Shown here in pieces: positions 11,601-18,174 of a stretch of DNA of 46,927 nucleotides. How positions within the stretch are numbered: position 1 is the stretch's first letter; the number at the start of each line of letters is the position of its first letter. The notes below the pieces were generated by a model. The model was not told where the DNA came from. It saw nothing but the letters and a program-made list of their open reading frames with translations, and searched no databases. Position numbers and translations under genes: made by a program. The stretch is from Bifidobacterium leontopitheci. GTDB taxonomy: Bacteria; Actinomycetota; Actinomycetes; Actinomycetales; Bifidobacteriaceae. The stretch is from contig NZ_WBVT01000027.1 in NCBI RefSeq assembly GCF_009193355.1, positions 1 to 46,927 of the forward strand, written 5' to 3'.

Positions 11601-12304
11601 CGGCCGGATCGACCGGCAACGACACGGTCGACCTCTACCGTCACGACTCCACTACCAGCAAGCCGGTCAAGGTCGAGAACAAGACCATCACGAACACGCA
11701 GCCGCAGGCTTCGTGGTCCAAGATCGCAGCCGGCAACAACGACAAGCTGCTCGAGGGCTCCGCATGGCAGCTGCGTGGTCCGCTCACGGTCGACGGCAAG
11801 GAGATCGCCGGCAAGACGGTGACCGCCGCCGTCACCGACTGCCGTAACGAGGCAGGCGCGACCGATCCGTGCGCCAGCCACACGAACACGGTCGGCGCGG
11901 ACGGCAAGATCACCGCGTACGCCGACGTCGACAAGACCGCCGGCCAGTTCACGGTCCTCGGCCTCGCCGTGCCGCCGGCCGGCACACAATACCGGTACGA
12001 GCTGACCGAGACCGCCGCGCCCGACGGGTACGTGCTCAGCGACGTCACCTACTCGTTCACCATCCCCACCAGCGTGCCCACCAAGGTGCAGATCGACGCG
12101 CCGAAGAGCGCCACCGCGGCGCTCGCCGTGCGGCATGACGACGGCAAGAACCTCATCCCGAACGTCCCGGCCGTCGCCTCGCTGCCGATGACCGGCGGAA
12201 CGGGACGCATGTGGCTGATCGTCGGCGGCGCCGTCGGCGTCGTGGCGGCCATCGCGTGGGCGTTGGTCAACGAATATCGCAAGCGGAAGGGGCTCGCAGC
12301 ATGA
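8693..12304 (+). CDS. Sortase-anchored surface protein with beta-helix and SpaA-like domains (probable minor pilin)
   Basis: About 1,203 residues. I chose the ATG at 8693, which has GGAG seven bases upstream and gives a clean signal peptide (MRSTVRRGVYAVISSLAAIAMVGTITGVAGA); an in-frame GTG at 8657 would add 12 residues. A Ser/Thr/Gly/Ala-rich segment (to about residue 140) is followed by repeated GGTF, GGGAIHTEGG, GGGIYTED and GGGLW motifs typical of a right-handed parallel beta-helix. Three SpaA/Cna_B-like domains follow, each starting (A/V)SW(S/N)K and ending near a T-E-x-x-A/V-P-x-G-Y E-box. The C-terminus is LPMTG, a hydrophobic helix and RKRKGLAA, a tail very like that of the upstream protein. 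The beta-helix part may bind or act on glycans; this is inference. It sits between two other pilin-type genes. Confidence 0.88.
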   Translation: MRSTVRRGVYAVISSLAAIAMVGTITGVAGAETGAEITAGNNAETIQGGAGVQSAATGVVSPSAAGGNSASVTASNGGSSSETTTSDGNVVDNGANSDTSTSGNADSGAAGTQNGAASDKATTGSTGDAAQQPAAEADDVATAFVNALQSDCDAGTTERVITVTTDITVTTTGIKPKCNITLVSDGKDHTIIWGGKGSVLQPQNGKTFTIGRVGDDAANKLTFTNKGASTNPLFHNYGTLTINGGTFKDSTSARGTIVFNDGTLTITGGTFTDNKSLDAGDASGGAVLYQQSGSTTITGGTFTNNAQTFTAQCADASGVPTPDGRKDADGHPTSNPCRRQNSGGGAIHTEGGSLIIQGNVLFKGNYSKAYGWGDGGGAIFAKGELRVQNDAKGNKPQFIGNWSGITDQQFVDGKVPVGGAVGAIFLQGGSTGYFMGGKFTDNSSGYLGGGIYTEDNTTSWVSKAVATDNTAGHFGGGLWLCPSGFGDASKGGNIALFDNSVNKDIDVNTLNYTPFVGTTENQTDGKGGTVTYAADQVDGVEAGADLAMMNPAWKNLDKNRTFVLMDTWFTDRTQSAVDWYEDGTPVREASGFADWYQSVKNDWVIDGSNLAVTKTNGRYVTKATNGAITTKIHVDLGVDDETDHDAHSRTLELSKDAASSPIYTTGVALTSVVRGTEAEQAKAKADAMDSAVLVMTGNKARLSGGAFGTNGNVKFSTPYTASWSKVDANDPNKLLSGSEWELTTTSGGPYSPEFYPTYCTAGEDWNAGTCWKKTVNGNVTSVSAIIKDNTGSGAYVGFDNNPNGGEFDINNLANGTYTLTEIKAPTGYEAIAGKTYTFTVNDHQATWDNGSEVDKHIGNTPLAGVSWNKQDADTGKPVAGSGWTITKLDVKGNEIADTARTVTDCADTDTVTCAKGTNDETAKTYADLDGTAGQIRVEGLAAGAYKLVETTVPNGYWRPSSGMYYTFTIAAGSTGNDTVDLYRHDSTTSKPVKVENKTITNTQPQASWSKIAAGNNDKLLEGSAWQLRGPLTVDGKEIAGKTVTAAVTDCRNEAGATDPCASHTNTVGADGKITAYADVDKTAGQFTVLGLAVPPAGTQYRYELTETAAPDGYVLSDVTYSFTIPTSVPTKVQIDAPKSATAALAVRHDDGKNLIPNVPAVASLPMTGGTGRMWLIVGGAVGVVAAIAWALVNEYRKRKGLAA

Positions 12305-12351
12305 CAGTCATCGCACGCATCGCCTCCCGTTTGACATCAGGATTTGCGGAT

Positions 12352-12390
12352 CGCGGAGGGTCGGCACAGCCGCTCGCTCCGTCCTCCGCG
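12352..12390 (+). promoter_or_regulatory. Intercistronic hairpin before the pilin-like gene
   Basis: CGCGGAGG (12352-12359) and CCTCCGCG (12383-12390) can form a perfect 8-bp GC-rich stem in the 134-base gap between the second surface gene and the start at 12439. No T-run follows. It could be a processing or stability element that lets the pilin subunit be made in excess, as is common in pilus operons, but that role is inferred. Confidence 0.4.
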
Positions 12391-12438
12391 GTTGCAGAAA
12401 CCAGTAACCAACAAGAAACAGGAAAGAAGGGTTCTCCC

Positions 12439-14484
12439 ATGAAGATGAGGAAACTGTTCGCAGGCATCGCCGCCGCGGCGACGCTGCTGAGCGGCCTTGC
12501 CCTCGGAGCCGGCGCCGCCAACGCGGCGGACGTCGACCCGTCCGAGCTGACCACTGCGGCCGGCAACCAGAAGGTGGAGCTCGCCAACCCGGGCAGCACC
12601 GACATCACCATCAAGGGCTCCAAGGCCAAGCTGGCCGGCCACACGTTCAAGTACGTGCGCCTCGGCACCTACACGTACGCGAAGACCGCACCGGCCGTCG
12701 TCGAGGTCGACGGCGTGAAGACCCTGCAGATCGCCGGCGTCTCCGTCGAGACCGATGCCGCCGCCAAGGACTACCTGAACGCCGTGCTCGGCGAAGTCGA
12801 CAAGAACTACACCGGAACCGGCGCTCCTAAGTATTTTGACGGCAACCCGGCCGGCTACATCGCCGAGAACATGAACGACTCCGGCGCCACCACCAAGCCG
12901 CAGTGGTCCGGCACCCTGCGCAACTTCGTGACCGCCCTGAGCAACAACCAGCAGTTCAAGGACGTCACGGCCAACGGCACCTCCTTCACCGTGCCGAAGA
13001 CCATCACCGAGGATGCTGCCGGCGTCGCCACCTTCACCGAGAAGGTCCCGCAGGGCCTCTACGTGCTGGTCGACGTCACCGCCAACGCCGGTGACAGCGT
13101 CAACGGCACCGAAGGCAACTACCGTGCCTCCATCCCCATGGTCGTCGGCACCAAGATCGTCGGCACCGTGTCCTTCCCGAACGCCGATAACACGCAGACC
13201 CTGACCTACTCCGGCGAGTTCGACCTCGCCAAGGGCGGCCTCGGCGTGGTCGACGTGAAGAACGACCGCCCGACCATCGACAAGACCATCACCGGCGTGA
13301 ACGACCACACCACCGACGCCGAGGATCAGAAGGCCAACGTGACCGCTGACGGCAAGGCCGCCAGCGCCGCGGTCGGCGACGTGATCAACTACCAGATCGG
13401 CAACGTCGAAATCCCCTCCACCGTCGGTTACGACACGGCCAAGTTCCCGTACCTCTTCAAGATCACCGATACCCTGCACAAGGGCCAGACCTACAACAAC
13501 GACGCCCAGGTGTACGTCGACAAGAACGCCGACGGCGAGCTCACCGACGGCGAGAAGCTCGACGCCGCCGATTACGGCCTGACCATCTCCGGCCCCGACT
13601 CCGACGACGAGAACACCACCATCGCCGTGGACCTCTCCCAGTACGTCGGCGGCAAGGTCAACGGCAACGCGATTGTCGAAGGCTCCGCCGCGGGCCTCAA
13701 CCCCGACCTCATCGGCAAGAAGATCTACGTCACCTACACCGCGACCCTCAACGACGACGCCATCGTCTACCCCGACGGCAGCAACGACAACGGCGTGCGC
13801 CTCGACTACTCCAACAACCCCGGCTCCGAGAGCCACGGCACCGTGACCCCGCCCGACACCCAGGTGTTCACCGGCAAGTTCAGCCTCAAGAAGGTCAACA
13901 AGCAGGGCAAGACCCTCGCCGGCGCCAAGTTCACCGTCACCAAGAACGGCAAGACCCTCGCCTTCACCGGTGTTGCCGGCAGCTACAAGGCCGCGACCGC
14001 CGACGCCAACCCGACCGTCACCGAGGTCGAGGTCGGCGAGGACGGCCTGCTGCACCTCGCCGGTCTTGAGGGCACCTACACCATCAAGGAGACCCAGGCT
14101 CCGGAAGGCTACTCCAGCCTGTTCCTGCCTGAGTTCCAGGTGACCGTCCGCACCACGCCGATCAAGTCCAACACCTTGATCGACAACAAGTGGTACATGA
14201 GCTCCGAAGCCGATCCGACCGCGCCGACCGACCCGAGCAAGTTCGTCAACAAGGCCAACGCCAAGACGACCGTCACCGTCGACAAGCAGGACATCTGGAA
14301 GCTCGTCGCCGACGGCCTCGTCGAAGGCAACGTCCAGGTCACCAACGTGACCTCCGTGTCCGAGCTGCCGAAGACCGGTGCCGCCGGCATCGCGCTGTTC
14401 ACCATCATCGGCGTGCTGCTCGCCGCGGTCGCCGCGATCGTGTACATGCGCTCCCGCGCCACCAAGCGTGCGCTGCGTGCGTGA
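12439..14484 (+). CDS. Isopeptide-forming pilin-like protein, LPKTG-anchored (probable major pilin)
   Basis: 681 residues from the ATG at 12439, preceded by GAAAGAAGG and giving a good signal peptide (MKMRKLFAGIAAAATLLSGLALGAGAANA). An in-frame ATG at 12301 overlaps the previous stop (ATGA) but would bury the signal peptide, so I rejected it. The middle holds a fimbrial isopeptide-formation domain (DVINYQIGNVEIP...YLFKITDTLHKGQTY, about residues 315-360). The C-terminal third is a SpaA/Cna_B domain with E-box-like YTIKETQAPEGY. It ends LPKTG, a hydrophobic helix and RSRATKRALRA. The family polymerises into shafts through a pilin-motif lysine. I do not see the usual YPK; VVDVKNDRP lies at about the expected place. 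A strong terminator follows, so the gene ends the locus. Confidence 0.88.
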   Translation: MKMRKLFAGIAAAATLLSGLALGAGAANAADVDPSELTTAAGNQKVELANPGSTDITIKGSKAKLAGHTFKYVRLGTYTYAKTAPAVVEVDGVKTLQIAGVSVETDAAAKDYLNAVLGEVDKNYTGTGAPKYFDGNPAGYIAENMNDSGATTKPQWSGTLRNFVTALSNNQQFKDVTANGTSFTVPKTITEDAAGVATFTEKVPQGLYVLVDVTANAGDSVNGTEGNYRASIPMVVGTKIVGTVSFPNADNTQTLTYSGEFDLAKGGLGVVDVKNDRPTIDKTITGVNDHTTDAEDQKANVTADGKAASAAVGDVINYQIGNVEIPSTVGYDTAKFPYLFKITDTLHKGQTYNNDAQVYVDKNADGELTDGEKLDAADYGLTISGPDSDDENTTIAVDLSQYVGGKVNGNAIVEGSAAGLNPDLIGKKIYVTYTATLNDDAIVYPDGSNDNGVRLDYSNNPGSESHGTVTPPDTQVFTGKFSLKKVNKQGKTLAGAKFTVTKNGKTLAFTGVAGSYKAATADANPTVTEVEVGEDGLLHLAGLEGTYTIKETQAPEGYSSLFLPEFQVTVRTTPIKSNTLIDNKWYMSSEADPTAPTDPSKFVNKANAKTTVTVDKQDIWKLVADGLVEGNVQVTNVTSVSELPKTGAAGIALFTIIGVLLAAVAAIVYMRSRATKRALRA

Positions 14485-14550
14485 GTTCGGTACGCCGTCG
14501 CGCTGATCGGCTGAGACCGTCGGTGCGAACGGCTGACGACACGTGATACT

Positions 14551-14590
14551 GAGGGGCTGGAATCCTGTGGGTTCCAGCCCCTCACGTTGT
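14551..14590 (+). terminator. Intrinsic terminator after the pilus-like locus
   Basis: A perfect 12-bp stem (14551-14562 with 14572-14583, GAGGGGCTGGAA/TTCCAGCCCCTC) with a 9-base loop is followed by ACGTTGTTT. It lies 66 bases after the pilin-like stop codon. Confidence 0.85.
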
Positions 14591-14656
14591 TTCGGACTGA
14601 TGGTGCAGCTGACCTATGGTGTGCGGCCGGCCGGATCCTTCCGCCGGGTTGCGTTG

Positions 14657-14830
14657 CACACAACTTGCACGAAAGACCCGATTCGTCGAGTTGTGCGCAC
14701 CCGGTGTATCACAACTCGTCCAAACGGGCCTATTGCGACCACTTGTGGCACAGAATCCGCCGGTTTTCGGGGTCCGGCAGCAACAGTCTGTATCACAACT
14801 TGCACAGGCGGGCGGTTTGTGCAAGTTGTG
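14657..14830. repeat. Three hairpins built on CACAACTTG/CAAGTTGTG
   Basis: Three dyads share the arms CACAACTTG or CACAACTCG and their complements: 14659-14695, 14710-14747 and 14794-14830. The third is a perfect 13-bp inverted repeat (CACAACTTGCACA, 14794-14806; TGTGCAAGTTGTG, 14818-14830) with an 11-base loop. No gene is visible in this stretch. It sits directly before the larger 51-bp array and has a similar design with a different arm sequence. Confidence 0.75.
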
Positions 14831-14874
14831 GCACAGCCAGAAGGAACTGCTTCGTTACGCACGCACCCCGTCGT

Positions 14875-15460
14875 CCGACCGTACCCGACAAGGCAAATTC
14901 AAGTACGTTCCGTTGCCGATTCCCAACCGACCGTACTCGTACGTCCGCTACGAGTACGGTCCGTCATTATTTTCGACGGACCGTACCGTAACAGTCCGTC
15001 CGAGTACGTTCCGTCACAAATATCTAACCGACCGTACTCGTACATCTGCCACGGGTACGGTCCGTTATGATTTCCCAACCGACCGTACTCGAGACATGCT
15101 CTCCGAGTACGTTCCGTCATATTTTCTCGACCGAACGTACCGTAACGGTTCGCTCGAGTACGTTTCGTCAGGAAAAAACGACCGACCGTACTCGTACGGC
15201 CGCTACGGGTACGGTCCGTCAGAATTTCCCAACCGACCGTACTCGAAACACCTCGCCCGAGTACGTTTTGTCAGGAAATCTTGACCGACCGTACCCGTAC
15301 GTCTGCCACGAGTACGTTTTGTCAGGAAATCTTGACCGACCGTACTCGTACGGACGCTCCGGGTACGTTCCGTTGTAAATTCCTAACCGACCGTACTCGA
15401 AACGTCCCGCCCGAGTACGGTCCGTCACCAATCCCCAACCGACCGTACCCGAACAGGCCG
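14875..15460. repeat. Twelve-unit hairpin array with a 50-52 bp period
   Basis: Units begin with a CCGACCGTAC-type sequence at 14875, 14927, 14977, 15028, 15079, 15131, 15182, 15233, 15285, 15336, 15387 and 15439; the last is cut short. Each unit has a left arm near GACCGTACTCGTA, a short variable loop, a right arm near TACGAGTACGGTC, then (T)CA and an AT-rich linker of about 10 bases. In the unit at 14927 the arms form a perfect 13-bp stem with a 7-base loop; others carry wobble-compatible changes such as TACGGGTACGGTC at 15182. No protein-coding signal is visible. The array lies between the end of the pilus-like locus and the end of the converging MFS gene. Function unknown. Confidence 0.92.
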
Positions 15461-15473
15461 CCCGCGCCCCCGC

Positions 15474-16784
15474 TCAATCGAAGCGCTTCACCAGCGGCAG
15501 GGTCGGCAGCACCAGCAGTCCCATCGCGACGGCGCTCGCCAGCATCACCGCCGCCACGGGCACACGGTCGTACGCCCAGCCGTACGCCAGCTGGCCGAGC
15601 GGCTGCGCGCACATGCACAGCGCACTGAAGATCGACATCACCTTGCCGGTCATCGCCTCCGGCGTGCTCAGCTGGATCGCCGGCACCGCAATCAGGTTCG
15701 TGAACGACGTCGCGATCATCGAGCCGCACGTGAACGCCACCAGCACCACCAGCTTCGTCCACGCGCCCACCGGCAGCAGGAACACCACGCCCTGCGGCAC
15801 CAGCGTCAACGCCAACGCCAGCAGCGCCGCCGGCATGTTGCGCATCGACAGCCGCGCCGCGAACGCGCCCACGATGAACGCGCCGACCACGCCGGCCACG
15901 CCAACCAAGCCGTCCGCCACGCCGTACACGGTCGAATCAAAACCCAACACCGTGCGGATCATATACGGGTAGCCGACCGCTGAATATCCGATTACCAGAA
16001 AGTTCAGCGCACCCGCAAAGCATGCCAGCTGAAACACGTGCGGCCGCTCGCGCAGCAGAAACCTCATCCCCGCCTTCAGATCCTCGACCGGCGACGGCAG
16101 CTCGCCATCACCACGGTCGGGCGCGCCCAGCCGAATGAAGCATTCCAGCCCGGCCGCCGCGGCGAAACTCACCACTGTGACCACCATCATCAGCCGGATG
16201 CCGAACAGCGCATACAGCACGCCGCCCAGGAAGCTCGGCAGCAGCGAGCCGACCTGCTGCACCTGGTTGACCACGGCCATCGCCTGCCGCATCACGCCCT
16301 GACCATAACGCCGGTACATCTGCGGGAGCGCCGCTTGCACGGTCGGCGTTTCGAACGCGCCGAGCACGGCGAGCAGCACTTGCATCGCGGCGATGGCGAC
16401 CATGTTGAAGCCGATCGCGGCGAACAGGACCGTGCACGCGAGCACCAGCAGGCCGGATATCGCGTCGAGCGCGACCATGATCGTGCGTCGGTTGATTCGG
16501 TCCGCGAGTACGCCGCCGAACGGCGACAGCAGGATCGTCGGCACGATCGACACCGCCAGGATCGTGCCGAAGATGGTTGCCGAGCCGGTCTCGTCCAGCA
16601 CCCACATCGACATCGCGAACCGCAGCATGAGGTTGCCGAACAGTGAGATGCCCTGCCCGGCGATGAGCAGGATGAAGTCGCGCGCCAGCAGCGGCGAGCG
16701 GGTGGGGGTGGGGGTTTCGATTTCGATTGTGTGGGTGGTTTCGGTTGCGCTGGTGGTTGCGTCCGTGGCGTCGTTCGCGGTCAT
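15474..16784 (-). CDS. MFS efflux transporter (macrolide-exporter-like MFS_3 type)
   Basis: 436 residues, with a Thr-rich cytoplasmic start (about residues 1-33) and then about 12 hydrophobic segments. The first is DFILLIAGQGISLFGNLMLRFAMSMWVLDETGSATIFG, followed by the MFS loop signature GGVLADRINRRTIMVALD between helices 2 and 3. The pattern resembles the MFS_3/MefA-like group, which exports drugs or other small molecules by proton exchange. The substrate cannot be read from sequence. The ATG at 16784 has an AGAAAGAGA-type ribosome site. The TetR gene lies upstream on the same strand with a 272-base gap, which suggests a regulator-exporter pair. The gene ends just before the 51-bp hairpin array, and I see no separate intrinsic terminator. 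Confidence 0.88.
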   Translation of the reverse strand: MTANDATDATTSATETTHTIEIETPTPTRSPLLARDFILLIAGQGISLFGNLMLRFAMSMWVLDETGSATIFGTILAVSIVPTILLSPFGGVLADRINRRTIMVALDAISGLLVLACTVLFAAIGFNMVAIAAMQVLLAVLGAFETPTVQAALPQMYRRYGQGVMRQAMAVVNQVQQVGSLLPSFLGGVLYALFGIRLMMVVTVVSFAAAAGLECFIRLGAPDRGDGELPSPVEDLKAGMRFLLRERPHVFQLACFAGALNFLVIGYSAVGYPYMIRTVLGFDSTVYGVADGLVGVAGVVGAFIVGAFAARLSMRNMPAALLALALTLVPQGVVFLLPVGAWTKLVVLVAFTCGSMIATSFTNLIAVPAIQLSTPEAMTGKVMSIFSALCMCAQPLGQLAYGWAYDRVPVAAVMLASAVAMGLLVLPTLPLVKRFD

Positions 16785-16858
16785 GATGATTGTCTCTTTC
16801 TGATATGTGCGATTGCGGCGGTCACTGTGGGCGGATGGCTGTCGCGGACTGACGGTCG

Positions 16859-16969
16859 GCGCAAGGATTTACGGGAGTCGGTGCCGTTGTCCGTAATTTC
16901 TTGCGCTCGCCGTAACTCAGTGCAAGGATTTACGGCGATGGCGGTAGTTTTCCGTAATTTCTTGCGCTG
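16859..16969. repeat. Two hairpin units (GCAAGGATTTACGG/CCGTAATTTCTTGC) between the TetR and MFS genes
   Basis: Two consecutive dyads lie at 16859-16906 and 16918-16969. In each, a left arm G(C/T)GCAAGGATTTACGG faces a right arm CCGTAATTTCTTGCGC with two wobble positions. They lie in the untranslated gap of the minus-strand TetR-MFS pair, so they could be transcribed as stem-loops that attenuate MFS expression, or act as protein-binding sites. The right-hand hairpin group at 17911-18085 shares the core CCGTAAATCCT. Confidence 0.75.
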
Positions 16970-17056
16970 GGTGTGACTGGACGAGGTGCGGGCTGGCTGC
17001 GGTGGTGCTGGACGGTGGTTTCGATGATGTCGTCGTTGTCGCTGATCGTGGACATG

Positions 17057-17785
17057 TCAGTTGCTTCTTTCCGATGTTGGCTGGGATGCGTCTTGCGTGG
17101 GGATGTTGCTGGCTGCGGCGGTGGTGCCGGGGGTGATCTCGTCTCCGCCGAACGGCATGTAGAAGTCGACGCACATGTCGATGAGCTCGCGGTCGAACAC
17201 GGGTACGCTGATTGCGTCGAGCATCGCGGCCAGGCATTCGACGCGATGCCGCAGTTCCGCCCGGTCGGCCGGGTAGAAGTGGGGGAGCAGCCAGTAGTTG
17301 CCCAGAAGCGAGACCAGTTGCGCCGCCTCGCGCGGGTACGTGGTCGGGATCGACCCGTCGGCCATGCCTTCCTCGATGAACGGCAGCCAGTGCTTCGGCA
17401 GCTCGTTCGCCCAGAACCGCAGGTTGGCGTCGAGCGTCTTCGGGTCGTCCAGGAACGGCGTGGCTGCGCGGGTCAGCTGGTTGTGCTCACGGTCGCCCAT
17501 GGCGAGTTTGAACAGCGCGCGCAGTTTCTCGAGCCCGTTGAGGTCGTCGCGGTCGGCGATGCGCGTGGATTCGCCCTGTGCGTAGTCCCAGTCGTCGCTG
17601 GTGAGTCGGTCGAGGATCGCCTCTTTCGACTTGAAATGGTGGTAGATCGCGCCTTTCGACAGGTCGCCGAGACGGTCGATGATGTCCTGGATCGAGGTCT
17701 TCTCGTACCCCTTTTCCATGAACAGGTCGCGTGCGGCCTTGAGGATGCGCCGTTCCGTGATTTCCGGGTGCGCGTTGCGTGCCAT
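17057..17785 (-). CDS. TetR/AcrR-family transcriptional regulator
   Basis: 242 residues from the ATG at 17785, which has GGAAGGAG about six bases upstream; upstream in-frame starts would add unrelated residues. The N-terminal TetR DNA-binding domain is clear: ERRILKAARDLFMEKGYEKTSIQDIIDRLGDLSKGAIYHHFKSKEAILDRL, about residues 11-60, with the helix-turn-helix over TSIQDIIDRL...KGAIYHHF. The remainder is a variable ligand-binding and dimerisation domain, typical in length. It lies directly upstream of the MFS gene on the same strand. A perfect 19-bp palindrome 35 bases before its start is the likely operator, so autorepression and ligand-controlled derepression of the exporter are inferred. The ligand is unknown. 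Confidence 0.92.
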   Translation of the reverse strand: MARNAHPEITERRILKAARDLFMEKGYEKTSIQDIIDRLGDLSKGAIYHHFKSKEAILDRLTSDDWDYAQGESTRIADRDDLNGLEKLRALFKLAMGDREHNQLTRAATPFLDDPKTLDANLRFWANELPKHWLPFIEEGMADGSIPTTYPREAAQLVSLLGNYWLLPHFYPADRAELRHRVECLAAMLDAISVPVFDRELIDMCVDFYMPFGGDEITPGTTAAASNIPTQDASQPTSERSN

Positions 17786-17820
17786 CGTCGCTCCTTCCTG
17801 TGTACTGGGCCCCAAGTATA

Positions 17821-17839
17821 CATACCGACGGTCGGTATG
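17821..17839. promoter_or_regulatory. Probable TetR operator (19-bp perfect palindrome)
   Basis: CATACCGACGGTCGGTATG is a perfect dyad (9-bp arms around one central base) 35 bases upstream of the TetR start. It has the form of operators bound by AcrR/TetR-type repressors (ATACCGAC-GTCGGTAT). Its place in the regulator's own promoter region fits autoregulation. Confidence 0.8.
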
Positions 17840-17910
17840 ATAAATCGGCGTGTTGTGAGGCGGGAGACAGGGAGGGATGGGGCGAAATACCCGGTTTGAC
17901 GTGCCGACTC

Positions 17911-18085
17911 CGTAAATCCTCCCATCCGACTTGCTCGGAATGGGAGAAATCCAGGAGACGTGTTGCCCTACTCCCGTTTTTCTCCCATCCGGGATCTTCG
18001 AGATGGGAGAATTTCGGGAGTTGACCAGTCCCACTCCGAGGTCAGACCCATTCCGGGCCGTTGAAATGGGCCTAATGCCGGACTC
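17911..18085. repeat. Three large hairpins with CTCCCAT-type arms
   Basis: Three consecutive stem-loops lie in the divergent gap between the TetR and acyltransferase genes. The first centres on CTCCCAT (17919-17925)/ATGGGAG (17940-17946). The second has TTCTCCCATC (17980-17989)/GATGGGAGAA (18002-18011), extended by ACTCCCG/CGGGAGT outside. The third is weaker, with CCCATT/AATGGG and AGTCC/GGACT arms at about 18027-18085. The first unit contains CCGTAAATCCT, also found in the pair at 16859-16969. No gene is seen here. Confidence 0.65.
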
Positions 18086-18174
18086 ACGCCTCCATTCGTC
18101 AGCCATCCCGTCCCGCAACCCCGCCCTCACCCCCGCCCCACCCGACCCAACCCCCGTACAAGGCTGGCGGCACA

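Noticed and set aside
12301..12438. Upstream ATG start for the pilin-like gene, overlapping the previous stop
   Set aside because: It would place 46 residues before an excellent signal peptide, while the ATG at 12439 has a better ribosome site.
14875..15460. CRISPR array
   Set aside because: The period is regular, but units are degenerate palindromes with conserved arms and only short variable loops and linkers. There are no identical direct repeats with unique 30-40 bp spacers, and no cas genes nearby.
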